Position numbers and translations under genes: made by a program
In this document: positions 15,872-25,360 of the stretch, piece by piece
Layout: each line of letters starts with the position of its first letter
How positions within the stretch are numbered: the first letter of the stretch is position 1
Notes under the pieces: generated by a model
The model's database searches: none
The model's input: the letters and a program-made list of their open reading frames with translations, nothing else
What the model was told of the DNA's origin: nothing
Source: Flavobacterium sp. YO12
GTDB lineage: Bacteria > Bacteroidota > Bacteroidia > Flavobacteriales > Flavobacteriaceae
Direction: 5' to 3'
Assembly (NCBI RefSeq): GCF_004119495.1
Contig: NZ_NRQU01000025.1
Coordinates: forward strand, 1-64,000
DNA: 64,000 nucleotides

Positions 15872-16723
15872 TTATCGAATTTCGTCAAATGTATTTCCCT
15901 GTTTTATATCGCCAGTTCTAAAACCCTTTTTAAACCAGTACATTCTTTGTTCTGATGTACCGTGTGTAAATGAATCAGGAACTACCTGACCTTGCATTTT
16001 GCTTTGTATTGCATCATCTCCTACAGCATTAGCTGCGCTCAAGGCTTCTTCAATATCTCCTTCATCCAGCGTTTCTTGGTTGTCATGTGCCCATACTCCA
16101 GCATAAAAATCAGCCTGCAGTTCTAAGGCTACCGAAAGTTTATTGGCTTCGGCTTGGCTTTTACCTTCTTGCGCTTGATGCATTTTTTCAGAGGTTCCTA
16201 GTAATGTTTGTACGTGATGGCCAATTTCATGCGCTATAACGTACGCAATGGCAAAATCACCACCCTCAGCACCAAATTTAGATTTTAGTTCTTCAAAGAA
16301 GCCTAAATCCATGTATACTTTTTGATCGCCTGGACAATAAAAAGGTCCCGATGCTGATGAAGCTCCGCCGCAAGCAGTATTTACAGAGCCTTTAAAAAGC
16401 ACTAATTTTGGGTTTTTATAGGTCATGCCATTTTCGGCAAATATTTTACCCCAGGAATCTTCAGTTTTAGCCAAGACGGATCTAACAAAATGTCCCATTT
16501 CTTCATCTTCCTTACTTAATGGAGCAGCTGCTTCAGTTTGTGTCTGCTGCCCGCCTTGCATTTGTTCTAAAACCGGAGTGATAAACTGGGCATTTTCGCC
16601 GCCAAAAACATTTACTAACAAAATAATGATACCGATAATTCCACCTCCAACGGCTACTTTTCCGCCAGAAATTGATCTTCTGTCTTCAACGTTATCACTT
16701 TCTCTGCTTCCTTTCCATTTCAT
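15872..16723 (-). CDS. Neutral zinc metallopeptidase (YpfJ family)
   Basis: Residues 1-20 are charged (MKWKGSRESDNVEDRRS), then one membrane segment (GKVAVGGGIIGIIILLVNVFG, about 21-41) anchors it with the peptidase domain outside. The HEIGHH motif (His165, Glu166, His169) is the zinc site; ACGGASSASGPFYCPGDQKV is the YpfJ-type signature with two cysteines, and LELQADFYAG supplies the third ligand region. 283 residues is the usual length. The substrate of this family is not established. Its own terminator follows; no operon partner is evident. Confidence 0.9.
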   Translation of the reverse strand: MKWKGSRESDNVEDRRSISGGKVAVGGGIIGIIILLVNVFGGENAQFITPVLEQMQGGQQTQTEAAAPLSKEDEEMGHFVRSVLAKTEDSWGKIFAENGMTYKNPKLVLFKGSVNTACGGASSASGPFYCPGDQKVYMDLGFFEELKSKFGAEGGDFAIAYVIAHEIGHHVQTLLGTSEKMHQAQEGKSQAEANKLSVALELQADFYAGVWAHDNQETLDEGDIEEALSAANAVGDDAIQSKMQGQVVPDSFTHGTSEQRMYWFKKGFRTGDIKQGNTFDEIR

Positions 16724-16811
16724 ACTTTGCTGTTTTTTAAAAAGTTATGTTTGTTGTACGAATTTATATATTTTTTGGGAATTACATGTTATTGGAGGTA
16801 ATTTACTTTTT

Positions 16812-19800
16812 TTATTTCAGCCATTTTGCCAAAATTTCTTCTACAATACCTTTCATAATAGGCTTTGAGATATAGTCGTTCATTCCTGCTGTTATGCATT
16901 TATTTCGTTCTTCTTTTTCGGCGCCTGCAGTTACGGCAATTATTGGCGTATGCTCTCCTGTTATTGTACTTCTTATGGCTTTGGTGGTTTCGTATCCATT
17001 CATAATTGGCATTTGAATGTCCATAAAAACAAGTGTAGGATTAATGCCTTCAAATTGTTTTACAGCTTCATAACCATTTTCACATTCGTAAATAATAGAA
17101 TTGCTGTATAAATTTGAAATGATGGTTTTTAGCAGCAACATATTGACTTTGTTGTCCTCAACGATTAAAAATTTAATTTTCTCATTGTTTGAATTATTGT
17201 TAATTTGATCGTATTCTGAGTTTAAAGTTTTGAGTTTAGTATTATTTTTTTCTGTCCCGCTTTGGTTTCTGGTTTTTAAATTTAAATCGAAGAAAAAATT
17301 ACTTCCTTCGCCAATTTTACTTTCCAGCTGCAGTCGGCTGTCCATTAAAGCTAATAGCTGATTAGATATTGTTAATCCCAGTCCGGTTCCCCCAAATTTT
17401 CTAGTTGTGGAGCTGTCTGCTTGCGAAAAAGCTTTGAATATTTTCTTCTGATTTTTTTCAAGAATTCCAATACCTGTATCTATAACAGAGAAGCGCATTA
17501 TGTAATTGTTGTTCTTTGCTTTTTTAAGAACAGAAACATTTAGTCTGATAGAGCCTTCATTGGTAAATTTTACGGCGTTTGAAAGCAGATTAATTAAAAT
17601 CTGTTTTAAACGGACAATGTCTGTCCAGATGTATTTAGGAACTTCTGGATCGATATTTAATTCCAGTTGAAGATTCTTCTGATTAGATTCAAAAATAATT
17701 AAATCAAAAACTTGTCCCAGTACTTTTTTAATGTCGTATAAGTCGATAAAGAGTTCAAGTTTTCCAGCTTCAATTTTAGAAAAATCTAGTATGTCGTTTA
17801 TGATTTCTAATAAGGAATGGGCAGATTGATTAATAGTTGTGGTATATTTTTCCTGAATTCCTTCAAGTTCAGTCTGCATTAATAAATGCGTAAAACCAAT
17901 TATACCATTTAGAGGTGTTCTGATTTCGTGTGATATATTAGCAAGAAAATCTGATTTTGATTTGTTTGCTGCTTCCGCCAGTTGTTTTGCTTTTATAGCG
18001 TCTTCGGTCACTTTTTTGTTTGTAATGTCAAAATAAATACCGCCTACGAATTCTATTTCATCTCCTTTTTTTATGACATCACCAAATTCTTCGATCCAAA
18101 TGTATTCACCAGTTTTTCTTTTAATTCGGTAAACATTATGAAGCGGAATTCCGTTTTGAAGATTGTGGATTTGATTTTTAATTACTTTTTCACGATCGTT
18201 GTGGTGAATAAGTGATAAAAAGGATAAGTTGTTTTCTATAAATTCAGCTTTAGAATAACCTGTTAAGTTTTTAATCTCGTCGTTTAAGAAGATTTTGGTT
18301 GATATTGCGTCAAATTTTGACAGGTAAACTGTTCCAGGAATATTGTTGGCAATTAACTTAAATTTCTCTTCGCTTTCTAGGATTTTAGCCTCATTTTGAT
18401 TTCGCTCTAGTGCCGATGAAATATTATTGGCTAAAACCTGAAAGATGTAAATTTCTTCTTCAGACCATTTTCGTTCAGAAGTGCAGTCGTCAAAGCCTAT
18501 AAAACCAGTAAAAACATCATTGATATACAAGGGCAGAATCAGAATTGATTTTATTTGATTGTCAAGCAAAAGTTGTTTAAAAAAGGTTTTTTTGAGTTTA
18601 CGCGTATACGTTTTCAAAATACTTTTGTTAAGTACAGCCTTATGAATTTCTTTTAGATTGTCTTCGGTTAATTGTTTTAATGGTGTTATTTGATGTTCTA
18701 CACCGTTTCTTGACCACTTGTATTTTTGAGTAAAAGTATTGGTCAGAAAGTCTTTTTCATAATAAAACATATGATCTGCTTTTGAGGCTTTTCCTATTAG
18801 ATCATAAGTTTCCTGAAACATTTCTTCGGTAGATTTGCTAAGTAAAAATTTCTCTGTACAAAGTGAAAGTGCTGAAAGCAGCTGACTTTTAAATTCTAAT
18901 TTGCGCTCTGCATCTAATCTCATTTGCGATGAAATTGCAAGTGAAATTACATCTGATATGGTTTTAGCATAGTTAATGTCTTCATTGTCCCAATCTCTTT
19001 TTTCTTCTGTGCTTTCAAAACAAACTACACCAACCAGTTTTCCGTTCAAGAAAATAGGAACGTCGAGCATTGATTTTATGTTGTTTTTTGTAAAGTAGAG
19101 TCTTTGAAATTCTGATGTTTCTAGTTTATTAAAAACATCTGGAGCGTTTATGACAACTTTATTTTTTAGTGTTTCAAAATAGATCGGATAAGATTCCTGA
19201 TCTAATATATTTTTGTCACTTGGACTTTGATTGTCGCTGCTAAATAAGTTTTTGCAAGTAATTAGGTCTTTTCGATATTTCCAAAAACTGACTCTGTTTG
19301 ATTTGCTTACTATCGATGCTTCTTTAATAATGTAGTCAAGAACTGTGTTTAAATTGTGGTATTTGCTAAAGTCAGCAGTTGATAGTTTTTTGGTGGAGTT
19401 ATTGTATGCTTCAATTTTTTCGAGACGTCTTTTTTTCTCGTTTTCAGCATTTTTAGTTTCGGTAATATCTCTTGCAATTCCGGCGTAACCAGTTGTTTGA
19501 CCTAAATCATTTTTACGGATAATAATGTTTTGAGAAATCCATATTTCTTGTCCGTTTTTCTTTAAAATAGGAATTTCGATCGTAGGGAATTTGTTTTCGT
19601 TGATTACAATATTTTCATAAAAATCTACAGCGCTTATTGAGTAGCTTTCGTGAATAAAATTTGAATAATGATGTTTTAATATTTCATTTTCTGTGTAGCC
19701 TAGAAGTGTGTAAGCGAATTCATTTATGAATGTAAAATTACCATCGGCATCAATTTCAAAAATAATATCTCTTGCAGTCTGAATTAGGTTTTTGTATTGG

Positions 19801-20864
19801 TCTTGTACATTAAATTGTTCTGTTACGTCCTGTCCGATACTAATAATTAAATCTTCAGTAAATTTTTTATCTTTCCATTGAATGTGTTTGTATTCGCCGT
19901 TTTTACTTTTGAGCTTCCAAGTATAAGTTTTGTTTTCTTCCCGATCTAGTGTTGGTTCTTTTTCGTTATGCTCGTTTTCTTTTGCAAAGTGCCAAAAGTT
20001 TAAACCAATAACTTCTTCCGGCTGATAACCTAAAATAGAATAAATGGTTTCGCTGCAAAATAGTATTTTACCTTTCTGGTTTGTTGCAATTGTTAATGAA
20101 CTTCCTTTTTGAACAATTTCATTTGCAAATCGATAGTTGTCATCATTGTTTGATAAAACGGCATATTTTACATGATTAACAATGAAAATTAAAATGCAAA
20201 AATTAATTAATAAAACAGAAGATTTTATCGGGATTAAATGAAAGGAAACGGTCGAAAGAAGAAATATAAACGTGAGACCTACAAAAAACCAATATATTTT
20301 TATTGGTTTTAAAATATTATACGAGAAGAAAAAGGAGATTAAAAAAACAATAACAGGAACAACATCGTTGCTGAGACGAACAATATTATAACATACATAG
20401 CTTATGTATATAAAAAAACAAGTAATAAATATGTTCTGAATTTTGTCGCGCAGCCATTTTATTTTATCTACCAGCAGGTAAATGAACAGGACAAAGAATC
20501 CAATCGAAACATTTGTTACTAATAAGCTTTTCGGGCGGATTTTGAAAATCTCATTAATGATCTCGATTACAATAACCGCAATTCCAAAAAATAAAATGTA
20601 AAGCTGATATTCTTTTTTAGCTGTTTCGGCTTCTTTCGTTTTTTCAATAAAATACCCAATTTTAGTTTTAATTTTAAAAAACTGGTAGATTAATAATGCC
20701 AAAAAAGCAGCTAATGAAAGTCCGAGTATAATAAGTTTTGGACTATTGAAAAAAATAATGTCGGGGCTCAGAGCGTATGATTTTGTCATGATTGATTTCA
20801 GAGAATTACCAAAAGCGGTAATTCCTGAAATCAATACATTGAAAAAACTATAGCTTTCCGTCAT
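16812..20864 (-). CDS. Hybrid sensor histidine kinase / response regulator with several PAS and GAF domains
   Basis: The N-terminus holds about seven membrane segments (residues 40-240). Then follow two PAS/PAC units (about 250-480, with GYQPEEVIGLNFWHF and GYTENEILKHHYSNF), two GAF-like domains (about 510-660 and 680-830), a third PAS (about 840-960), a HisKA domain with the phospho-acceptor His979 in SHEIRTPLNG, an HATPase with DTGIGI and GGTGLGLTIS, and a C-terminal receiver with Asp1237 and phospho-acceptor Asp1282 (FMDIQMP). The receiver implies a phosphorelay onward to an Hpt protein, but no Hpt or output regulator is adjacent. The GAF core motifs point to sensing small molecules or redox; the signal is unknown. 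Confidence 0.93.
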   Translation of the reverse strand: MTESYSFFNVLISGITAFGNSLKSIMTKSYALSPDIIFFNSPKLIILGLSLAAFLALLIYQFFKIKTKIGYFIEKTKEAETAKKEYQLYILFFGIAVIVIEIINEIFKIRPKSLLVTNVSIGFFVLFIYLLVDKIKWLRDKIQNIFITCFFIYISYVCYNIVRLSNDVVPVIVFLISFFFSYNILKPIKIYWFFVGLTFIFLLSTVSFHLIPIKSSVLLINFCILIFIVNHVKYAVLSNNDDNYRFANEIVQKGSSLTIATNQKGKILFCSETIYSILGYQPEEVIGLNFWHFAKENEHNEKEPTLDREENKTYTWKLKSKNGEYKHIQWKDKKFTEDLIISIGQDVTEQFNVQDQYKNLIQTARDIIFEIDADGNFTFINEFAYTLLGYTENEILKHHYSNFIHESYSISAVDFYENIVINENKFPTIEIPILKKNGQEIWISQNIIIRKNDLGQTTGYAGIARDITETKNAENEKKRRLEKIEAYNNSTKKLSTADFSKYHNLNTVLDYIIKEASIVSKSNRVSFWKYRKDLITCKNLFSSDNQSPSDKNILDQESYPIYFETLKNKVVINAPDVFNKLETSEFQRLYFTKNNIKSMLDVPIFLNGKLVGVVCFESTEEKRDWDNEDINYAKTISDVISLAISSQMRLDAERKLEFKSQLLSALSLCTEKFLLSKSTEEMFQETYDLIGKASKADHMFYYEKDFLTNTFTQKYKWSRNGVEHQITPLKQLTEDNLKEIHKAVLNKSILKTYTRKLKKTFFKQLLLDNQIKSILILPLYINDVFTGFIGFDDCTSERKWSEEEIYIFQVLANNISSALERNQNEAKILESEEKFKLIANNIPGTVYLSKFDAISTKIFLNDEIKNLTGYSKAEFIENNLSFLSLIHHNDREKVIKNQIHNLQNGIPLHNVYRIKRKTGEYIWIEEFGDVIKKGDEIEFVGGIYFDITNKKVTEDAIKAKQLAEAANKSKSDFLANISHEIRTPLNGIIGFTHLLMQTELEGIQEKYTTTINQSAHSLLEIINDILDFSKIEAGKLELFIDLYDIKKVLGQVFDLIIFESNQKNLQLELNIDPEVPKYIWTDIVRLKQILINLLSNAVKFTNEGSIRLNVSVLKKAKNNNYIMRFSVIDTGIGILEKNQKKIFKAFSQADSSTTRKFGGTGLGLTISNQLLALMDSRLQLESKIGEGSNFFFDLNLKTRNQSGTEKNNTKLKTLNSEYDQINNNSNNEKIKFLIVEDNKVNMLLLKTIISNLYSNSIIYECENGYEAVKQFEGINPTLVFMDIQMPIMNGYETTKAIRSTITGEHTPIIAVTAGAEKEERNKCITAGMNDYISKPIMKGIVEEILAKWLK

Positions 20865-20954
20865 ATATTTTGAGAGAGTTAGTTTTCGTAAACAACATTT
20901 TAAAAAATTCTAAAAAGATGTGTTTGAACTCTTTTTATTTGAATTTTTTGCTTT

Positions 20955-21749
20955 TTATTCGAAATCTGATTGTCCGATAGAATCAATTGAATCTTGCTCT
21001 TCTTCTTCGCTGAAAATTGAAAAATAAGTCGCATAGGTAATCGATGTATTGAAAACAGCTGTAAAAATAACACCAACACAACAAGCTACAAGACCTACTA
21101 ATGAGCCAAGAAATCCAACTATAAATAGGCAGAATATTATAACAGGGTTTTTACTTACCAAGATTATACTTGATTTAATAGCATCTATGGCTTTTAAATT
21201 TCCAAAAATGATTAGTGGAATTGTAAAAAAGGTAAAAAAATTGATGAATAAAGACACTCCCGTTCCTAAATATCCTAAGCCTAAGCTTTCTGTAGAGTAA
21301 GAAATTCCATTAGTAACAAGTCCTATAATAAAAGCAACTGCAAATAATTGAACAAAGTACGGAGCTCTATAATAAGTAAAAATTGTAGAAACATTAAATT
21401 CTTCGTCTTTATCTGCACAATCAGCCATTTTTAAGAATCCTGCGCCCAGAGGAGCAAATACAGCGGTAACGGCAGCAAGTGAAACAGCAGTTATTACTTG
21501 TTGAATGTAGCTTAGGTTTTGAATTTGAAAATTTTCTAAGAAATTCTCAGACAGGCTTTTAACGCCGTAAAAAGTTACAGCTAATCCCATAATTACAATT
21601 ACTACTACGACTGAAAATACTAGAATTATTAGCCCGGAATACAATGCAATTTTTTTGAAATTTTCAAGGGCATAGTTGAAAATAGTTGAAAAATCTATTG
21701 AATAGCCATTTTTTTTGATGTCTTCAATTTGGTCAAGTGTAGCTTTCAT
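20955..21749 (-). CDS. Multi-pass membrane protein, unknown function
   Basis: A soluble N-terminus of 30 residues (MKATLDQIEDIKKNGYSIDF) is followed by about six hydrophobic segments (about 36-60, 85-110, 130-150, 160-185, 195-225, 225-245) and an acidic tail (SEEEEQDSIDSIG). The IFNYALENFKK entry into the first helix and the overall layout resemble membrane proteins found widely in flavobacteria, often mislabelled as beta-carotene monooxygenases. No enzyme motif is visible. It lies 90 bases upstream of the hybrid kinase gene in the same direction, so co-expression is possible. Confidence 0.75.
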   Translation of the reverse strand: MKATLDQIEDIKKNGYSIDFSTIFNYALENFKKIALYSGLIILVFSVVVVIVIMGLAVTFYGVKSLSENFLENFQIQNLSYIQQVITAVSLAAVTAVFAPLGAGFLKMADCADKDEEFNVSTIFTYYRAPYFVQLFAVAFIIGLVTNGISYSTESLGLGYLGTGVSLFINFFTFFTIPLIIFGNLKAIDAIKSSIILVSKNPVIIFCLFIVGFLGSLVGLVACCVGVIFTAVFNTSITYATYFSIFSEEEEQDSIDSIGQSDFE

Positions 21750-21860
21750 TTTAAGAGTAAAATTGTTAAATATAGTTTGTGTTTGGTACCATAATAGTCA
21801 ATGGTAAATATAGTATATTTAATCAATTTCGTCTAAAAAACCCAGAATTGTTTTTGCCTC

Positions 21861-23219
21861 TTAAATCCAGCTTAATACCCTTTTTATTGAAGCTAATTTG
21901 TCTTTGTAAGGAGCGTAGCGCATAGGTAAATCAAGCCAGTTTGCTTTTTTTACAATTGCTTTATGATGAGAGAAAGTATCAAAGCTCCTTTGACCATGAT
22001 AAGCCCCGATACCGCTGTGCCCGACACCGCCAAAAGGAAGTCTTTTGTTCGAAAAATGAATTACACTGTCGTTGATACATCCGCCTCCAAAAGAATAGCT
22101 TGTGATCATTTTTTTTGCAAACGATTTATCGTCGCTAAAAACATAAAAAGCAAGAGGTTTTTCGTAACGACTTATTACGTTATGAATGTCGTCTTCAGTT
22201 TCATAAACAAGAATTGGTAAAATTGGGCCAAAAATTTCTTCGCTCATTACTGGACTGTCTAAACTTGGCTCTTCAATTAGGGTAGGAGATATGTAAAGTT
22301 TGTCGGCATTAGTTTCACCTCCAAAAATGACTTTATCACGTTCAATCATCTGATCTAAACGCACCCAGTTTTTTGTATTAATTATACGTGCAAAATCCGG
22401 AGATTTGTCCATTTTTTTACCGTAAGCTTTTATGATTTCTTCCATTAAGAAAGTAACAAAGTTTACTTTCATATTTTTTTGAATCAAAATATAATCTGGT
22501 GCAATGCAAGTTTGTCCCGCATTAATAAATTTTCCCCAGACAATTCGCTTTGCTGCAAGTTTTAGATTAGCAGTTTCATCAATAATACAAGGGTTTTTTC
22601 CGCCTAGTTCAAGAGTTACGGGAGTAAGATTTTCGGCAGCAGCTTTGGCAATTACTTTTCCAACCGTAACACTGCCCGTAAAGAAAATATAATCCCAGCG
22701 TTTTGCTAGTAATTTATTAGAAACTTCAACGCCGCCCTCAAAAACTTCGACATGATTAATATGGAAAGTCTTTTCAATAAGTTTTGCAATTATTGCAGAA
22801 GTATGGGGAGTAAGTTCTGAGGGTTTTAAAACCACTCTGTTTCCTGCTGCAACGGCAGCAATAAGCGGACATAAAGCTAATTGAAATGGATAATTCCAAG
22901 GAGCAATAACCAGTACATTTCCGTAAGGTTCTTTGTAAATGTAATCTGTAGAAGGAAAATTAAGCAGAGAAGGAAAAACTCGTTTTGGTTCTGCCCAAGC
23001 ATTAATATTTTTGATCGTATCTTTTAATTCTGAAATAACATAATTTGTCTCCGTCAGGACAGCTTCAAATTCAGGCTTTTTAAAGTCATCGTACAAAGCT
23101 TGTACAATTAAATCTTCGCTTTTTTGAATGTTATACAATAACTTTTTGAGCGTTTCTTTTCTGTACCCGATGTCGTTTTTATAGTCCATTTTATGATCAG
23201 CTTGTTTTTGTCTATGCAA
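21861..23219 (-). CDS. Aldehyde dehydrogenase (NAD(P)+-dependent, class 3 type)
   Basis: Oxidises aldehydes to carboxylic acids. The nucleophile Cys238 is in NAGQTCIAPDY and the general base Glu204 in VTLELGGKNP; the cofactor loop FTGSVTVGK is at 180-188. PWNYPFQLALCPLIAA and the C-terminal PFGGVGHSGIGAYHG are typical of the short ALDH3-like group, which often acts on fatty or aromatic aldehydes. The start at 23219 is kept because the N-terminal helix seems to begin before Met11. 452 residues is normal. It stands between a membrane protein gene and the pseudouridine synthase gene. Confidence 0.93.
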   Translation of the reverse strand: MHRQKQADHKMDYKNDIGYRKETLKKLLYNIQKSEDLIVQALYDDFKKPEFEAVLTETNYVISELKDTIKNINAWAEPKRVFPSLLNFPSTDYIYKEPYGNVLVIAPWNYPFQLALCPLIAAVAAGNRVVLKPSELTPHTSAIIAKLIEKTFHINHVEVFEGGVEVSNKLLAKRWDYIFFTGSVTVGKVIAKAAAENLTPVTLELGGKNPCIIDETANLKLAAKRIVWGKFINAGQTCIAPDYILIQKNMKVNFVTFLMEEIIKAYGKKMDKSPDFARIINTKNWVRLDQMIERDKVIFGGETNADKLYISPTLIEEPSLDSPVMSEEIFGPILPILVYETEDDIHNVISRYEKPLAFYVFSDDKSFAKKMITSYSFGGGCINDSVIHFSNKRLPFGGVGHSGIGAYHGQRSFDTFSHHKAIVKKANWLDLPMRYAPYKDKLASIKRVLSWI

Positions 23220-23263
23220 GTTAATCGATAAAATTTAAAAAATTAACAATTATATCATAAAAA

Positions 23264-23953
23264 TCAAATGGCATTCCAAACCGTTTCATCAGGTGTTGGC
23301 GCTATGATAGTTATGTTTTCTTTGGATACAGGATGAACAAAAACTAATTTTCTGGCATGAAGATGAATGCCGCCGTCAGGATTACTTCGGTCAAAACCGT
23401 ATTTCAAATCTCCTTTTATGGGAGATCCAATTGCTGCTAATTGCGCACGAATTTGATGATGACGTCCTGTATGAAGATTAATTTCCAGCGCCGTATAATT
23501 TTGAAGTTCTTTGATTATTTTATAATCTAAACTAGCTAGTTTGCTGTCTGGAACTTCTTTTAAATGCGCTTTTGATGTATTGTTTTTTTCGTTTCGTTTT
23601 AAATAATGTACCAATTTAGCAGATGCTTCTTGAGGTTTATTCTTTACAACTGCCCAATACGTTTTTTGAGTTTCACGATTACTGAACAATTCATTCATTC
23701 GTGACAATGCTTTACTGGTTCTCGCAAAAACAACAATACCAGTTGTAGGACGATCTAGTCGATGAATCACACCCAAAAAAACATCGCCGGGTTTATTGTA
23801 TTTGGCTTTTATGTATTCCTTTACAATATCAGATAATGGTTTATCTCCCGTTTTATCACCTTGAACAATATCGCCTACGCGTTTATTAACCACAATAATG
23901 TGATTGTCTTCATGAAGAACTTGGAGATTGTTTTTGTCTGAAATAATTTTCAT
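23264..23953 (-). CDS. RluA-family RNA pseudouridine synthase
   Basis: Isomerises uridine to pseudouridine in rRNA or tRNA. The catalytic Asp67 is in HRLDRPTTGIVVFA (residues 64-77), the universal RluA motif; LHTGRHHQIRAQLAAIGSPI and LHARKLVFVHP are the later conserved blocks. At 229 residues it lacks the N-terminal S4 domain of RluC/RluD and so resembles the short RluA-like members. The target site cannot be deduced. Its 5' side borders the aldehyde dehydrogenase gene downstream, and the upstream intergenic DNA carries TTAGACT repeats. Confidence 0.93.
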   Translation of the reverse strand: MKIISDKNNLQVLHEDNHIIVVNKRVGDIVQGDKTGDKPLSDIVKEYIKAKYNKPGDVFLGVIHRLDRPTTGIVVFARTSKALSRMNELFSNRETQKTYWAVVKNKPQEASAKLVHYLKRNEKNNTSKAHLKEVPDSKLASLDYKIIKELQNYTALEINLHTGRHHQIRAQLAAIGSPIKGDLKYGFDRSNPDGGIHLHARKLVFVHPVSKENITIIAPTPDETVWNAI

Positions 23954-24036
23954 AATTAGACTGGCTTAGACTGCTTAGATTTTTAGACTGACTTAGATTT
24001 ATTAGACTTTAGATTGACTTGGACTTCTTAAATTTT
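23954..24036. repeat. TTAGACT-rich repeat, one flank of the four-helix-bundle gene
   Basis: Imperfect copies of (C)TTAGACTGNCTTAGATTT follow each other from 23954 to about 24036. The other flank (24416-24491) has the related CTAGACTTCTTAGAT. Confidence 0.65.
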
Positions 24037-24044
24037 AGTTTTTT

Positions 24045-24395
24045 TTACAATAAAGTTGCTCTAAATCTAGAAGTCATTTTAGTGATTTCTTCTAACATAC
24101 TAATTAGTTCTGTTGTGTTTTCTTCATTTAGAAAACCTAAATCAGATGAAATCAAAAGTTGAGTTTCAACTTCATAAGCAGATCCAATAGCAATTTCTAA
24201 AAATCTAGCAAAATCTTTATTCGAATTTCTCGAAGAACCTTCAGCTATATTTGAAGGAATGGATACAGCAGCCCTTCTTAATTGATTAATTATTCCGAAC
24301 TTTTCATCATTAGGAAAAGTTGATGTTATTGAATATATTTTAGAACAAAATAATCTACTTTTTTTCCAAATCAAAAGTTCTTTGAATTGATGCAT
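24045..24395 (-). CDS. Four-helix bundle protein (23S rRNA intervening-sequence family)
   Basis: 116 residues, all helical by appearance. The hallmark QLRRAAVSIPSNIAEGSSR and the later FLEIAIGSAYEVETQLLIS identify the family (S23/IVP, TIGR02436-like), whose members form homopentamers and occur in 23S rRNA intervening sequences, near diversity-generating retroelements (Avd) and as dispersed genes. No reverse transcriptase or rRNA gene is in this window. The gene is enclosed by TAGACTTCTTAGATT-type repeats between unrelated housekeeping genes, so it looks like an inserted unit. The function is unknown. Confidence 0.92.
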   Translation of the reverse strand: MHQFKELLIWKKSRLFCSKIYSITSTFPNDEKFGIINQLRRAAVSIPSNIAEGSSRNSNKDFARFLEIAIGSAYEVETQLLISSDLGFLNEENTTELISMLEEITKMTSRFRATLL

Positions 24396-24415
24396 AATTT
24401 TTGATTTATATATTT

Positions 24416-24491
24416 CTAGACTTCTTAGATTTTTAAAAGAATAAAAAAATCTAAGAAGTCTAGAATCTAAGAAGTCTAAGATAGTCTAGAC
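24416..24491. repeat. CTAGACTTCTTAGAT inverted repeat upstream of the four-helix-bundle gene
   Basis: A perfect 19-base inverted repeat (24416-24434 and 24445-24463) with a 10-base loop, followed by another AATCTAAGAAGTCTAAG copy reaching the panB stop codon at 24492. It may also end panB transcription. Confidence 0.75.
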
Positions 24492-25310
24492 TTAATATTG
24501 TTCATTAGAATTTGGGAAATCACTAGACTTAACATCGGCTGCATATTGACCAATAGCTGTTGTCATTTCTTCGTATAAATTTAAGTAACGACGTAAAAAA
24601 CGCGGGCTAAATTCGTTGTTCATTCCTAACATATCATGAATAACTAAAACTTGTCCGTCAACGCCTCCTCCGGCACCAATTCCTATAACTGGAATTGAAA
24701 TACTTTCAGCTACTTTTTTAGCTAGATCGGCAGGGATTTTCTCCAGAACAACTCCAAAACAACCAATTCTCTCCAGCATTTTAGCATCTTCAATTAATTT
24801 TTCTGCTTCAGCATCTTCTTTAGCACGAACGCTGTAAGTTCCAAATTTATAAATTGACTGAGGAGTTAAACCCAAATGTCCCATAACTGGAATACCTGCG
24901 TTTAGTATTTTTTTAATTGATTCTTTAATTTCTTTTCCGCCTTCAAGTTTTACTGCATGTCCGCCGCTTTCTTTCATAATTCTGATAGAAGAGCGTAAAG
25001 CTTCTTTTGGGTCAGATTGGTAGCTTCCAAAAGGTAAATCTACTACAACCAAAGCTCTTTCGACAGCACGAACTACAGACGAAGCATGATAGATCATTTG
25101 GTCTAAAGTAATTGGCAAAGTCGTTTCGTGACCTGCCATAACATTTGATGCAGAATCACCCACCAAAATCACATCGACTCCTGCGGTATCAACAATTTTA
25201 GCCATTGTATAATCATAAGCAGTAAGCATAGAGATTTTTTCTCCGTTGCTTTTCATTTCTATTAATGACTTTGTTGTGATTCTTTTATAATCTTTTTTTG
25301 CTACTGACAT
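24492..25310 (-). CDS. panB: 3-methyl-2-oxobutanoate hydroxymethyltransferase
   Basis: Makes ketopantoate from alpha-ketoisovalerate with 5,10-methylene-THF, the first pantothenate (CoA) step. The start is placed at 25310 ([20 protein letters not shown]); the 19 extra upstream codons of the open frame overlap the preceding gene and are not conserved-looking. Blocks [48 protein letters not shown] and [18 protein letters not shown] cover the TIM-barrel active site, including the Mg-binding aspartates and the catalytic Glu. 272 residues is the usual length. Confidence 0.96.
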   Translation of the reverse strand: MSVAKKDYKRITTKSLIEMKSNGEKISMLTAYDYTMAKIVDTAGVDVILVGDSASNVMAGHETTLPITLDQMIYHASSVVRAVERALVVVDLPFGSYQSDPKEALRSSIRIMKESGGHAVKLEGGKEIKESIKKILNAGIPVMGHLGLTPQSIYKFGTYSVRAKEDAEAEKLIEDAKMLERIGCFGVVLEKIPADLAKKVAESISIPVIGIGAGGGVDGQVLVIHDMLGMNNEFSPRFLRRYLNLYEEMTTAIGQYAADVKSSDFPNSNEQY

Positions 25311-25360
25311 TTTATTTTTTTTTGATGATGTAAAAGTATTGAATAATTGTAAATTGAGAA

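Noticed and set aside
20955..21749. Beta-carotene monooxygenase
   Set aside because: A label often attached to such membrane proteins; no iron-binding histidines or other motif supports it.
24045..24395. Diversity-generating retroelement (Avd)
   Set aside because: No reverse transcriptase, template repeat or variable target gene is found in the surrounding sequence.
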